This document shows positions 1 to 8,516 of a stretch of DNA of 64,000 bases, one piece after another. The translations under genes and the position numbers were made by a program. The stretch is from contig CAJUKZ010000006.1 in the NCBI GenBank assembly GCA_910586995.1, positions 47,862 to 111,861 of the forward strand. The letters are read 5' to 3'. Positions within the stretch are counted from its first letter, which is position 1. The number at the start of each line of letters is the position of its first letter. Source of the stretch: an uncultured Muribaculaceae bacterium. Lineage in GTDB: Bacteria > Bacteroidota > Bacteroidia > Bacteroidales > Muribaculaceae. Under the pieces are notes generated by a model that worked only from the letters and a program-made list of their open reading frames with translations, ran no database searches and was not told where the DNA came from.

Positions 1-1
1 A

Positions 2-286
2 CATCGTATAGCCGTGGAAAGAGGACTGGAACAATACTTTATGGGACACAGGCAGCATGCAGGCTTTATAGGTCATGGCGTAGGCATACAGGTGAATGAA
101 TTGCCGGTGATATCGCCGCGTTCCCGCGACATACTTCAGGAGGGCAATGTGATCGCCCTCGAACCTAAGTTTGTGATTCCCGGTACAGGTGCTGTCGGAA
201 TCGAGAATACCTATGTGCTTACTGCCGGAGAGGGCCTGAAATCACTGACCAATGCGCCGGAACAGATAATATACTTTGCTGAGTAG
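2..286 (+). CDS. M24 family metallopeptidase (Xaa-Pro aminopeptidase/dipeptidase-like), C-terminal part
   Basis: The reading frame is open from the window edge, so the true start lies upstream and only about 94 C-terminal residues are visible. They carry the end of the 'pita-bread' metallopeptidase fold: the GHGVGIQVNELP stretch supplies a metal/substrate histidine, and the two glutamates in ALEPKF and GIENT match the last two metal ligands of M24 enzymes. The family removes N-terminal residues next to proline, or cleaves Xaa-Pro dipeptides, in the cytoplasm. Only 6 bases separate its stop from the CCA-adding enzyme, so the two are probably co-transcribed. The exact subtype (PepP, PepQ or another M24 member) cannot be decided from this fragment. 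Confidence 0.85.
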   Translation, partial: HRIAVERGLEQYFMGHRQHAGFIGHGVGIQVNELPVISPRSRDILQEGNVIALEPKFVIPGTGAVGIENTYVLTAGEGLKSLTNAPEQIIYFAE

Positions 287-292
287 AAGCTA

Positions 293-1789
293 ATGATTGA
301 ACAGCAGAAATCCAATTTGTCCGGATTGATAGACAGGCGAATCTTTCATCTGGTCGGAGAGACAGCGGACAGTCTTTCACGGGAGTGCTATGTCGTGGGC
401 GGTTATGTGCGTGATCTGATAATCGGCAGGCACAGCAAGGATATCGACTTTGTGACAGTCGGTGCCGGAATTTCTGTGGCAGAGGCTGTGGCCTCGCGTC
501 TTGGCAAGGGTACTCACATATCTGTATTCCGCAACTTCGGCACTGCGCAGGTAAAACACAGGGATCTGGAACTTGAGTTTGTGGGTGCGCGCAGGGAGAG
601 TTATGATCGCGGATCTCGCAAGCCTGTCGTAGAGGATGGATCGCTCGATGACGATCTGGCCCGTCGCGATTTCACAATAAATGCAATGGCTATATGTGTG
701 AATAAATCGCGTTTTGGCGAGCTTGTCGACCGTTATGATGGACTTGGAGACATACGCCGCCGTATAATACGCACTCCTCTCGATCCTGATATTACTTTCT
801 CCGATGATCCGTTGAGGATGATGAGGGCAATACGTTTTGCCACACAGCTTGATTTCAACATATTGCCGGAAACTCTCGATGCAATAGCCAGAAACGCTGA
901 CCGTATTGGTATAATATCACGTGAACGCATAGCCGATGAGCTCAACAAGATAATGGCTTCTCCCAAGCCTTCGATCGGCTGGGAACTGCTCAACCGTACA
1001 GGGCTGCTTGACCTGATATTTCCGCGTCTGGCAGCATTGAGGGGCATAGACCGAAAGGGTACACGCGGTCACAAGGACAATTTCTATCATACACTCTCGG
1101 TGCTCGACAATGTGGCTGCGGTAAGTGATAACCTGTGGCTGCGATGGGCTGCTTTGCTCCATGACATCGGTAAGCCTGTGGTGAAGCATTATGACGAGCG
1201 GCTTGGGTGGACTTTCCACAATCATGATTTTGTGGGGTCAAAGATGATTCCTGAGATATTCCGCTCGCTGCGTCTGCCTCTGAATGAGAAGATGAAGTAT
1301 GTCAGAAAGCTTGTGGAACTGCACATGCGCCCTATAGCCCTTGTGGAAGATATAGTGACAGACAGTGCGGTGAGGCGTCTGGCCAACTATGCGGAGGATG
1401 ATCTGGCGGATCTTATGATACTTGCCCGTGCCGATATAACTTCGCGCAATGAGGAGAAGAAGGCCCGTTTCCTCCGAAATTTCGACATAGTGGAGGAGAA
1501 ATTCCGCGACATAAGTGCCAAGGACAGGGAGAGAAACCGCAAGGCTATCATACGAGGCGACGAGATAATGCATATCTTCGGCCTGCCGCAAGGTCCGCAG
1601 GTCGGCATCCTCACGAAGCGGTTACTTCAGGCGCAGCGCGACGACGAGATACGGCCTACCAGGCAGGATGCTCTCGACTTTATTTATGCAGTGGCTGCCG
1701 AACAGGGGCTTTCGCCGGTGAATGAGCCTTTTGATATATCTGATCCGGCAGATACTCCGGAGGATAGCCAGGTAGAACTTAATCAATGA
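293..1789 (+). CDS. cca: CCA tRNA nucleotidyltransferase with HD domain
   Basis: A 498-residue protein of the class II nucleotidyltransferase family, which adds or repairs the 3' CCA end of tRNAs using CTP and ATP. The N-terminal head shows GGYVRD (about residues 36-41) followed by the metal-binding DID (about 50-52), and the RRDFTINAMA motif comes later in the catalytic region. A C-terminal HD phosphohydrolase domain is marked by HDIGKP (about residue 290), as in the HD-containing CCA enzymes common in Bacteroidetes. The ATG lies 6 bases after the M24 gene and the stop 7 bases before queD, suggesting a tRNA-maturation operon. A poly(A) polymerase of the same superfamily is a less likely alternative. 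Confidence 0.92.
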   Translation: MIEQQKSNLSGLIDRRIFHLVGETADSLSRECYVVGGYVRDLIIGRHSKDIDFVTVGAGISVAEAVASRLGKGTHISVFRNFGTAQVKHRDLELEFVGARRESYDRGSRKPVVEDGSLDDDLARRDFTINAMAICVNKSRFGELVDRYDGLGDIRRRIIRTPLDPDITFSDDPLRMMRAIRFATQLDFNILPETLDAIARNADRIGIISRERIADELNKIMASPKPSIGWELLNRTGLLDLIFPRLAALRGIDRKGTRGHKDNFYHTLSVLDNVAAVSDNLWLRWAALLHDIGKPVVKHYDERLGWTFHNHDFVGSKMIPEIFRSLRLPLNEKMKYVRKLVELHMRPIALVEDIVTDSAVRRLANYAEDDLADLMILARADITSRNEEKKARFLRNFDIVEEKFRDISAKDRERNRKAIIRGDEIMHIFGLPQGPQVGILTKRLLQAQRDDEIRPTRQDALDFIYAVAAEQGLSPVNEPFDISDPADTPEDSQVELNQ

Positions 1790-1796
1790 AATTAAT

Positions 1797-2129
1797 ATGT
1801 ATTACGTTAGCAAGCGTATCGAAATATCTGCAGCGCATCGTCTCGAACTTTCATACCCGAGTAAATGCACGCAGTTGCACGGACATAACTGGATTGTGAC
1901 AGTGCATTGCCGTGCGGCTGAGTTGAATGCCGACGGTATGGTGACTGATTTTTCACTTATTAAACAAGCAGTAGCCGAGACCCTTGACCATCGTTGCCTG
2001 AATGATGTATTGCCCTTTAATCCCACTGCTGAGAATATTGCCAGGCATATATGTTCGATAGTCCCGAACTGCTATAGGGTGGATGTAGCTGAGAGTGAGG
2101 GCAACACTGCGTCTTATGTAGAGGAATAG
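1797..2129 (+). CDS. queD: 6-carboxy-5,6,7,8-tetrahydropterin synthase QueD
   Basis: A 110-residue protein of the 6-pyruvoyltetrahydropterin synthase/QueD family. It converts dihydroneopterin triphosphate to 6-carboxytetrahydropterin, the second step toward queuosine (preQ0) in tRNA anticodons. Visible family features are an early zinc histidine (AAHRL), the catalytic cysteine followed by HGHN (CTQLHGHN, residues about 24-31), and the DHRCLND motif in the second half. The length is normal for the short bacterial form. It starts 7 bases after cca and is followed directly by queE, which catalyses the next step, so the assignment is supported by both motif and neighbour. Confidence 0.93.
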   Translation: MYYVSKRIEISAAHRLELSYPSKCTQLHGHNWIVTVHCRAAELNADGMVTDFSLIKQAVAETLDHRCLNDVLPFNPTAENIARHICSIVPNCYRVDVAESEGNTASYVEE

Positions 2130-2138
2130 TTGTGCATT

Positions 2139-2714
2139 ATGAACGGAATTGAATGCTGTGACGCATACCGCGTCAATGAAATATTTTATTCGCTGCAGGG
2201 CGAAGGTTTTTATACAGGTACGGCTGCTGTATTCCTCCGCTTCTCAGGATGTAACCGCAGATGCAGTTTTTGTGATACGGACCATTCAGAGTCACATGAG
2301 ATGTCGTTGGCGGACATAATCCAGTCCGTCACATCTTATCCGGCCAGGCATATAGTGGTGACTGGTGGTGAGCCTTCCTTGCAGCTCGACGATAAACTTG
2401 TGGATGCGCTTCACGCTGCTGGTTTCTATATCCAGGTGGAAACAAACGGCTCGTTGCCGCTTCCTGAGGATGTAGACTGGGTGACATGCTCACCCAAGAC
2501 GCCTCCGTTGGATATTGAGCGCATTGATGAGTTAAAGCTTGTTCTTGACGGGGATATTGATCCGGATGCAGTGGCCGATGCATTGCCGATGGCGACGCAT
2601 TATTTTCTGCAACCTTGCTCTTGCCTCAATACCGGTCAGGTTGTGGAATATATTCTCAAGCATCCTCTGTGGCGTCTGTCGCTTCAGACCCATAAATTGA
2701 TAGACATACGGTAG
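2139..2714 (+). CDS. queE: 7-carboxy-7-deazaguanine synthase QueE
   Basis: A radical-SAM enzyme of 191 residues that contracts 6-carboxytetrahydropterin to 7-carboxy-7-deazaguanine in queuosine biosynthesis. It has the N-terminal substrate segment IFYSLQGEG, a cysteine cluster in GCNRRCSFCDTDH that holds the 4Fe-4S cluster, and the SAM-binding VTGGEPSLQ motif. An in-frame TTG at 2130 directly follows the queD stop, but the ATG at 2139 is the better start because family members begin just before this sequence. The operon holds QueD and QueE but not QueC or QueF, which would be encoded elsewhere. It is the last gene of the M24-cca-queD-queE group. Confidence 0.93.
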   Translation: MNGIECCDAYRVNEIFYSLQGEGFYTGTAAVFLRFSGCNRRCSFCDTDHSESHEMSLADIIQSVTSYPARHIVVTGGEPSLQLDDKLVDALHAAGFYIQVETNGSLPLPEDVDWVTCSPKTPPLDIERIDELKLVLDGDIDPDAVADALPMATHYFLQPCSCLNTGQVVEYILKHPLWRLSLQTHKLIDIR

Positions 2715-2777
2715 TTGCTGTTGTCCGGGCGCGGAAATGTAAATCTCAAATCCGGCTTTGGCTTCATCCAGTTATTG

Positions 2778-2795
2778 TAATTTTGCGTAACTTTG
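2778..2795 (+). promoter_or_regulatory. Candidate promoter -7 elements before the glycosyltransferase gene
   Basis: Two overlapping matches to the Bacteroidetes -7 consensus TAnnTTTG lie here: TAATTTTG (2778-2785) and TAACTTTG (2788-2795). A TTTG at 2757-2760 could serve as -33 for the first, although the 17-base spacing is a little short. They sit 24-41 bases before the ATG at 2819, which suggests that this gene is transcribed independently of the que genes. Confidence 0.5.
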
Positions 2796-2818
2796 CGGAA
2801 GTTTATATTCAGTAAGAC

Positions 2819-3997
2819 ATGAATTTTTCGTTCGAGCCTACTCCTGCGGCTATCATATCCATTGCAGCGGCAGTAATTTCTGTCGCCTACATCCTTATTT
2901 TCTATTGTGGACGGTTGCGTAGAGTGTCGCGTAAAGCCGCGTCTGACGATGCATCCGGTTTTATGGCTACTGAAGATCTTCCTGATGTATCAGTAGTGGT
3001 ATATGCTTTCGACGATGCCGACTATCTCCGTCAGCTTCTCCCGCGACTTCTGTCGCAGGAATATCCTGCACCATTCGAGGTTATTGTGGTGAACGAAGGC
3101 CAGAGCGATGCCACGTCGGAGGTCGTGAATATGCTCGCTCTCAAGCATCATAATCTCTATCTTACATTCACGCCTGAAGGAGCGCGTAATCTGTCGCGGA
3201 AGAAATTGGCGCTCACGCTTGGCGTAAAAGCTGCCCGTCATGAAGTGATAATAGCAGTTGATGCCGACACACGTATTGAGTCGGATCACTGGATGCACCG
3301 TATGGCCGGGCATTTTGCCAATCCGGAATGTGAAGTTGTGCTTGGTGCGAGCCGACGCGATGCTGACGACGATGATATGCGCGGGCGTAAGTTCAGGATA
3401 TTCGATAGCACAGCCGACTCGGTATGCTGGATAGCAGCAGCATTGGGCCGTCGCCCATACCGCGGCACAAGTCACAATCTGGCCTATAGACGACGCCTGT
3501 TTTTCGATAACAAGGGCTTTTCGAGATCGTTGAACCTTCGTCTTGGAGACGATGATATATTTGTGAGCGAGATAGCGCGCGGATGCAATACCGAGGTGGA
3601 ATTGTCTGCGGACTCATTGACTACTGTCCTTTGCGGCAATCCGCGCAGGGCATATCGCGAGTTCCGTCAGCGTTCGATTTTCACCGGACGCTACGTGAGC
3701 AAGCGCAGCCGCCTGCTTGCAGGGAGCTGTTCTGTAGCCTTCTGGATATGGCTTGCAGCTTCCGTATCTGCTATAGCCTATGGTCTGCCATCATTGCTTC
3801 CTGCATGTGTTGTAGCAGTGTTGGCTTTTGCCTTGTGGATTCCGGTAGTCCTGTCGTGGCGTCCTGTTCTGTCGGCCTTTGGCTACCGTCCTATGGGACT
3901 CGCGCTTTTATGGTACGTGATGACAAGGCCCTTCCATACTTTTGCAGCCCGTCTGAGGGCTTCGAGCGGCAAGGTCCACAACTTTACCTGGGGGTAG
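2819..3997 (+). CDS. Membrane-anchored glycosyltransferase family 2 protein
   Basis: A 392-residue protein with an N-terminal membrane segment (about residues 9-30), a GT-A glycosyltransferase domain, and at least two membrane segments near the C-terminus. The domain shows a typical GT2 opening (VSVVVYAFDDADYLRQLL), the metal-binding DADTR motif, a GDDD acidic motif that could carry the catalytic base, and an RQRSIFTGRY segment resembling the Q/RxxRW region. Such enzymes transfer an activated sugar at the inner membrane for envelope glycans. Donor and acceptor cannot be read from sequence. Its last 14 bases overlap the 3' end of the small gene on the opposite strand, so the two transcripts converge. 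Confidence 0.8.
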   Translation: MNFSFEPTPAAIISIAAAVISVAYILIFYCGRLRRVSRKAASDDASGFMATEDLPDVSVVVYAFDDADYLRQLLPRLLSQEYPAPFEVIVVNEGQSDATSEVVNMLALKHHNLYLTFTPEGARNLSRKKLALTLGVKAARHEVIIAVDADTRIESDHWMHRMAGHFANPECEVVLGASRRDADDDDMRGRKFRIFDSTADSVCWIAAALGRRPYRGTSHNLAYRRRLFFDNKGFSRSLNLRLGDDDIFVSEIARGCNTEVELSADSLTTVLCGNPRRAYREFRQRSIFTGRYVSKRSRLLAGSCSVAFWIWLAASVSAIAYGLPSLLPACVVAVLAFALWIPVVLSWRPVLSAFGYRPMGLALLWYVMTRPFHTFAARLRASSGKVHNFTWG

Positions 3998-4235
3998 TAT
4001 ATTTGCCGGCATACTGAAGTATTGTCGGACTTTCTATGTCTATACCGAATTCCTGTGCGCGTTGGAGTATGGCAGCGGCAAGTTTCGGCTTCAATTCATC
4101 AGGACAATAACGGAAATAAGCTTCTGCGGCGTGTACGTGAGCAGCGTCGGGCATCGGATACTCCCTGCGTTCCGGCAGTCCGAATACGTTGTCGGGCAGA
4201 GACTTCTTTTCTTTATACGATAATCTGTCGTTCAT
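3984..4235 (-). CDS. Small conserved protein (DUF6582-like), downstream of metH
   Basis: An 83-residue soluble protein. The start is taken at the ATG at 4233-4235, because the conserved part begins at NDRLSYKEKKSLPDNVFGLP and the longer upstream frame looks non-coding. The pattern LPDNVFGLPERREYPMPDAAHVHAAEAYF, with a later helix-rich half, resembles a short domain (recalled as DUF6582) also found in phage and host proteins of unknown function. It lies 62 bases downstream of metH on the same strand and may be co-transcribed. Its 3' end overlaps the glycosyltransferase gene on the other strand by 14 bases. No function can be assigned. Confidence 0.65.
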   Translation of the reverse strand: MNDRLSYKEKKSLPDNVFGLPERREYPMPDAAHVHAAEAYFRYCPDELKPKLAAAILQRAQEFGIDIESPTILQYAGKYTTPR

Positions 4236-4297
4236 GATCGTGTTCCATATTGTATTATATGTAATTAACCGACATGGACGGTCGATGGTTCTCCCGG

Positions 4298-7200
4298 CTA
4301 TTCTTTTCCGCGTTTCAGGAATGCCTGCATGCGTGCTTCCGGTATTCCGCGTCGGTGACAATAGTCCTCGAATTGATCCGCGCCTATAGTCCCTACAGTA
4401 AAGTATTCAGCGTCCGGGCGGTGGATAATCATACCGGTTGTAGAGGCTTGTGGGTACATTGCTCCGTTTTCAGTCAGTTCAATACCGATTTCATCATAAT
4501 GCAAGGCGTTGTCGGCCACAAATATAAGGCTTTGGTCGGGTAGGGACTGATAGCCTATGGCCGGACGTATTCCCAGACCTCCGTTTACTTTGCGGTGTAG
4601 CCACTCGGTTGCGGCTTCTGCCAGACGGTCGGCGAGCGCTTGCGACAGCAACCGGCTGTATTCGTTCGGACAGTTGTCTATTTCGTCGCGTATTGCTTTT
4701 CCGACAGTCACGGCAAAGAGAGTTATGCGGTCTGTGGCCGGAGGTGCGGCTATGAAGTCAGCTATAGCCACAGATGGTTTTCCGGATTCAGACCGCTGGC
4801 TGCGCAGGGTGGGGAATTTGAGTTGTACGCCTCCATCGGTTAAAGCAATAATGTCGTCACCGTCGCGCCTGGCGTCTAATGTTGCTATCCGTGCACTCAA
4901 TGTCTTGTATTTTTCGTTCCAGGAGTGTATCAGGCGCATAGCTTCCTTGTGAAGCTGCATGGCTTCAGCAGCTTTCTTGCGCTTTTCTTCAGGCATGTTG
5001 GCGAGCCATAGAGCGCGGCAGTGGTCGCAACCGTCTATGTCGGCAACCGAAGCCATAGATGCATCTATCTGCCATACGGTCATAAACTGGCGCCAGTTGA
5101 TCAGCTTTGCAGCTTCATCTATCCTGATATGGAAATCAGTAGTGCCTTTAGGTATGCTTTCTGTCGATTTGTCGGCTTCGGTATATGGCTTTGGCGCATT
5201 TGCGCGGGCTTGTTCGAGAGTCAGAAGCACTGCCCCTCCGGTACTGTGCCTGTAGCGCAGATTATCCTGAGATGCTTTCAGGCTTATTGTCACGGATGCT
5301 CTTGTCTGCGGGTCAAGCCATTTCTTTGCCAATGGTGGAAGGGCTGCGGCTTCGCGCGTGTGGAATACAGGTCCTTCATAGACAGGAGCTATGCGTACGG
5401 CGGCATATTCGGCCGATGTAGCAGCACCGCCTACAAACAGAGGGATTCTAAGCCTGCATTGCTGCATTGCTGCGGCTACATTTACCATTTCTTGAAGCGA
5501 AGGGGTTATGAGTCCGCTGAGGGCTACCATATCGGCGTTGGATTCGATTGCTTTCTGTATGATTATGTCAGCGGGTTGTTTAGTGCCGAGGTCCACTACG
5601 TCGAATCCGTTGCAGCGGAGCAATATTGCCACTATGTTTTTGCCTATGTCGTGCACATCGCCCTTTACTGTAGCGAGGATTACCTTTGGAGAATGGTTTA
5701 CTTCCGTATCGCTTGTTTGCGAGGCGGATATGAAAGGTGCGAGGATGTCTACCGCATGTTGCATAGCGTCCGCGCTCCGGACCACCTGCGGCAGAAATAT
5801 ACGTCCTGCACCGAAGTCATCGCCTACGACACCGATTCCCTTCATCAGTGATTTCTCAACGATGTCGAGTGGACGTTCTCCTGCCTCTATGCGGGATATG
5901 ATAAGATCCCTTATACCGCTGGTTGTGCCATGTATTATTTTTTCAGCCAGTTCGTCGGAGATGTTGCCGGTCGTGCGGGCTTCTTGTGTGGAGACTTTGG
6001 CTTTTGTTTTGTTTTCTGTTGCAGATTTGATCTTTAGAGCAAGTGCGGTAAGCCTGTCGGTAGCCTGAGTATCAGTATTCAGAATCACATCGCGCACTGC
6101 GATACGTAGTTCCTCAGGATAATCATCAGGCTTGAGTGAGGCCGAAGGGTTTACGATAGCCATATCAAGCGCGTCGGCTGCTGATATGAATTCCGCATGC
6201 ATGGCCTTGCGTACGGTCTCAATTCCTCTGAATGCAAACGACAGATTGCTTATTCCTCCGCTGACATGTACCAACGGCATTTCCGATTTTATAGCTCTTG
6301 CAGCTTCTATGAATTCAACTGCATAGTTGGCGTGGTCGGCAATGCCTGTAGCTATCGTGAGCACGTTGGGATCGAATATTATATCATTAGGCCTGAAGCC
6401 CGCCTTCTCGGTAAGCAGTCTGTAGGCACGGCGCGCGATCTCAAGTTTCCGGGCGCATGTGTCGGCTTGTCCGGTCTCATCCATAGCCATGACAACAACG
6501 GCTGCGCCCATTGAATGTATATGGCGGGCATCATTGAGCATGCGTTCCTCTCCGTCTTTCAGCGATATAGAGTTCACTATGCATTTACCCTGCACGTGCT
6601 TGAGTCCCTCGCGTATAACTTGCTGAGAAGAAGAATCTATCATTACCGGGACGGCTGCTGCAACAGGATCGGCAGCTATCGCATCAAGAAAACGCGCCAT
6701 TTCGGCAGGCGCGTCAAGCATACCGTCGTCAAGGTTGATATCAAGAATATTTGCCCCGGCCAGTACCTGGCTACGGGCTATTTCTACGGCCTCGTCCGTA
6801 TTGTTTTCTTTTATGAGCCGGAGGAATTTTCGCGAACCGGCTACATTGCATCTCTCTCCCACGCGTGTCAGTTCGTGCCCGTTGGGATATATAGGCATTG
6901 GTTCGAGGCCGCTCAGTAGAAGTTCATCTTGTGGAATCGTCTTTGTGAGCGGATCGCATGGCAGGTTACGGATTTTATCAGCCAGTGCGGATATGTGAGA
7001 TGGCGTAGTGCCACAGCAACCTCCGGCAATTCTGACGTTGGTATGGGCTATGGAGTCGGCGACTTCTGTAGCGAACAGGTCCGGGCTAAGAGTGTAGTTG
7101 CCATAGGCGTCGGGAAGTCCTGCGTTAGGATGAAAACTGAGCGGGATTCCAAAAGCCGACAGCCTTTTCAGGTAGGCACTCAACTGCAACGGGCCGAATC

Positions 7201-7912
7201 CACAGTTTAGTCCTATAGTGAGCGGATTGCAGTGGCTTACTGAAGCGACGAAAGCCTCGAGTGTCTGCCCCGACAATGTGCGGCCGGTTTCAGTCAATGT
7301 CACAGAGAGCATCAGTGGCACTTCTTTGCCGCACGCAAGCATGGCATCCATTGCTGCGGCTATCGCGGCTTTTGCGTTGAGAGTGTCAAATATGGTTTCG
7401 ATCAGCAGAGCGTCAGCACCTGCGTCGATCAGAGCCGATGCCTGTTGCAGATAAGCATCGTGCAGTTCATCAAAGCTGATTCCGGATGCTATAGACAGAG
7501 ATTTGTTGGTCGGACCTATTGATCCGGCTACAAACACATGCCTGTCGGAGCCTGCTGACAGTGCTGCCTCTTTTGCCGCTGCTACACCGGCCCGGTTTAT
7601 ATCAGCCACATGTGCTTCAAGTCCGTATTCAGCCAGGGAGATTGCGTTGGCGTTGAAGGTATTGGTGGAGATGATGTCAGTGCCGGCTTCGATATATCGG
7701 ATGTGAATATCCCTGATAGCGTCGGGGCGTGAGAGACACAATACATCGTTGCAGCCCGACAGATTGATTGCATGGTCGGCGAATGTTTCTCCTCGGAAGT
7801 CTTCCTCAGAGAGTCCAAGCGTCTGAATCATTGTACCCATTGCTCCGTCGAGGATCAGTCTGCTCTCTGCAACTGCCTGGCGTAGTGTGTGTTTGTGTCC
7901 CTGTATGCTCAT
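4298..7912 (-). CDS. metH: Cobalamin-dependent methionine synthase
   Basis: A full-length 1204-residue MetH, which moves a methyl group from methyltetrahydrofolate via cobalamin to homocysteine. All four modules are visible. The homocysteine-binding barrel has zinc ligands C237, C299 and C300 (NCGFG, GGCCGTTP). The pterin-binding barrel starts near residue 350 (RVGERCNVAGSRKF). The cap and B12 domain carry DVHDIGKN at about 752-759, with H754 as the lower cobalt ligand. The C-terminal SAM-dependent reactivation domain ends with an RPAIGYQSLPDQS segment, close to the usual RPAxGYxxxPDH but with Gln in place of the His. The upstream gap to the ferredoxin terminator is only about 20 bases, and no cobalamin-riboswitch box was seen there. 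Confidence 0.97.
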   Translation of the reverse strand: MSIQGHKHTLRQAVAESRLILDGAMGTMIQTLGLSEEDFRGETFADHAINLSGCNDVLCLSRPDAIRDIHIRYIEAGTDIISTNTFNANAISLAEYGLEAHVADINRAGVAAAKEAALSAGSDRHVFVAGSIGPTNKSLSIASGISFDELHDAYLQQASALIDAGADALLIETIFDTLNAKAAIAAAMDAMLACGKEVPLMLSVTLTETGRTLSGQTLEAFVASVSHCNPLTIGLNCGFGPLQLSAYLKRLSAFGIPLSFHPNAGLPDAYGNYTLSPDLFATEVADSIAHTNVRIAGGCCGTTPSHISALADKIRNLPCDPLTKTIPQDELLLSGLEPMPIYPNGHELTRVGERCNVAGSRKFLRLIKENNTDEAVEIARSQVLAGANILDINLDDGMLDAPAEMARFLDAIAADPVAAAVPVMIDSSSQQVIREGLKHVQGKCIVNSISLKDGEERMLNDARHIHSMGAAVVVMAMDETGQADTCARKLEIARRAYRLLTEKAGFRPNDIIFDPNVLTIATGIADHANYAVEFIEAARAIKSEMPLVHVSGGISNLSFAFRGIETVRKAMHAEFISAADALDMAIVNPSASLKPDDYPEELRIAVRDVILNTDTQATDRLTALALKIKSATENKTKAKVSTQEARTTGNISDELAEKIIHGTTSGIRDLIISRIEAGERPLDIVEKSLMKGIGVVGDDFGAGRIFLPQVVRSADAMQHAVDILAPFISASQTSDTEVNHSPKVILATVKGDVHDIGKNIVAILLRCNGFDVVDLGTKQPADIIIQKAIESNADMVALSGLITPSLQEMVNVAAAMQQCRLRIPLFVGGAATSAEYAAVRIAPVYEGPVFHTREAAALPPLAKKWLDPQTRASVTISLKASQDNLRYRHSTGGAVLLTLEQARANAPKPYTEADKSTESIPKGTTDFHIRIDEAAKLINWRQFMTVWQIDASMASVADIDGCDHCRALWLANMPEEKRKKAAEAMQLHKEAMRLIHSWNEKYKTLSARIATLDARRDGDDIIALTDGGVQLKFPTLRSQRSESGKPSVAIADFIAAPPATDRITLFAVTVGKAIRDEIDNCPNEYSRLLSQALADRLAEAATEWLHRKVNGGLGIRPAIGYQSLPDQSLIFVADNALHYDEIGIELTENGAMYPQASTTGMIIHRPDAEYFTVGTIGADQFEDYCHRRGIPEARMQAFLKRGKE

Positions 7913-7930
7913 CTATGTGTAAGTGTGGTA

Positions 7931-7973
7931 TTTAAAAAATATAGCGTTTTGCAGAAATTACGGCAAAACGCTA
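7931..7973 (-). terminator. Intrinsic terminator after the ferredoxin gene
   Basis: A perfect 11-base-pair stem, TAGCGTTTTGC (7942-7952) with GCAAAACGCTA (7963-7973), has a 10-base loop. Read on the minus strand it is followed by TATTTTTTAAA, the U-rich tail of a rho-independent terminator. It lies between the ferredoxin and metH. It should end the short ferredoxin message or reduce read-through into metH. Confidence 0.8.
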
Positions 7974-8013
7974 CATGGAATTTTTTTAGTGCGGAGGTTA
8001 TACCCCCGTGCTA

Positions 8014-8184
8014 TCATGCCGGAGGAAGAATAGCTTCGCTGGGGCAAACTTCGGCGCAAGAGCCGCATTCGATGCAAGTATCGGGATCGATGTGGTAGAT
8101 GTCGCCTTCAGAGATAGCTTCAACGGGGCAAACGGGCAGGCAAGTGCCGCAAGCCACACATTTGTCGGTAATTACGTAAGCCAT
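8014..8184 (-). CDS. Small 2[4Fe-4S] ferredoxin
   Basis: A 56-residue protein starting at the ATG at 8182-8184 and ending at 8014, too short for many gene finders but unmistakable. It has two classic CxxCxxCxxxCP motifs: cysteines 9, 12, 15, 19 and 37, 40, 43, 47. These bind two 4Fe-4S clusters, as in clostridial-type ferredoxins that carry low-potential electrons in anaerobes. A -7 element (TACTTTTG, 8235-8242 on the minus strand) lies about 50 bases upstream and an intrinsic terminator lies downstream, so it has its own transcription unit. Its partner oxidoreductases are not in this window. Confidence 0.95.
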   Translation of the reverse strand: MAYVITDKCVACGTCLPVCPVEAISEGDIYHIDPDTCIECGSCAEVCPSEAILPPA

Positions 8185-8234
8185 GGTTAATAATTGAATT
8201 TGGTGGTTATTACATGTAATATTGTTTTACGGTG

Positions 8235-8242
8235 CAAAAGTA
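8235..8242 (-). promoter_or_regulatory. -7 promoter element for the ferredoxin gene
   Basis: Minus-strand TACTTTTG fits the Bacteroidetes -7 consensus TAnnTTTG and lies 50 bases before the ferredoxin ATG. No perfect -33 TTTG is evident. Confidence 0.5.
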
Positions 8243-8447
8243 ATGTTTTTTTTTGAAATGCCCTGCTATCGGGAGTTAAATTTTGGTACTTGGCAAGTAG
8301 CGGGATTCGTGTTTGGAGTCGTTCATATGTATGATATAAGTTAACACTTATATTTCCATTGGGTTTGGAGTTATTGATAAATTATGGCTAAATAGGTTTG
8401 ATTTACATAAATAATGTTAATGTTTTTTTTGAATTTGTAGTGAATTA

Positions 8448-8480
8448 TTTGCAAAAAGCCTCTGTAAGGGTGTATATTTG
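8448..8480 (+). promoter_or_regulatory. Promoter for the leucine-rich-repeat lipoprotein pair
   Basis: TTTG at 8448-8451 and TATATTTG at 8473-8480 are separated by 21 bases, a good match to the Bacteroidetes -33/-7 promoter. Transcription would start near 8486, about 30 bases before the ATG at 8517. This argues against the in-frame TTG at 8487 as the start. The rest of the 302-base gap (8185-8486) is AT-rich and shows nothing else except the divergent ferredoxin promoter. Confidence 0.7.
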
Positions 8481-8516
8481 TGAAAATTGAATTTTAACTC
8501 TAATACCGTTGATGAC

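Noticed and set aside
5021..5851. 276-codon open frame on the plus strand inside metH
   Set aside because: It lies antisense to a clear metH, has no family features, is rich in Cys/Tyr from reverse-read codons and has no promoter.
7913..8013. Cobalamin or SAM riboswitch before metH
   Set aside because: The gap holds only the ferredoxin terminator; no B12 box or SAM-type conserved core was found.
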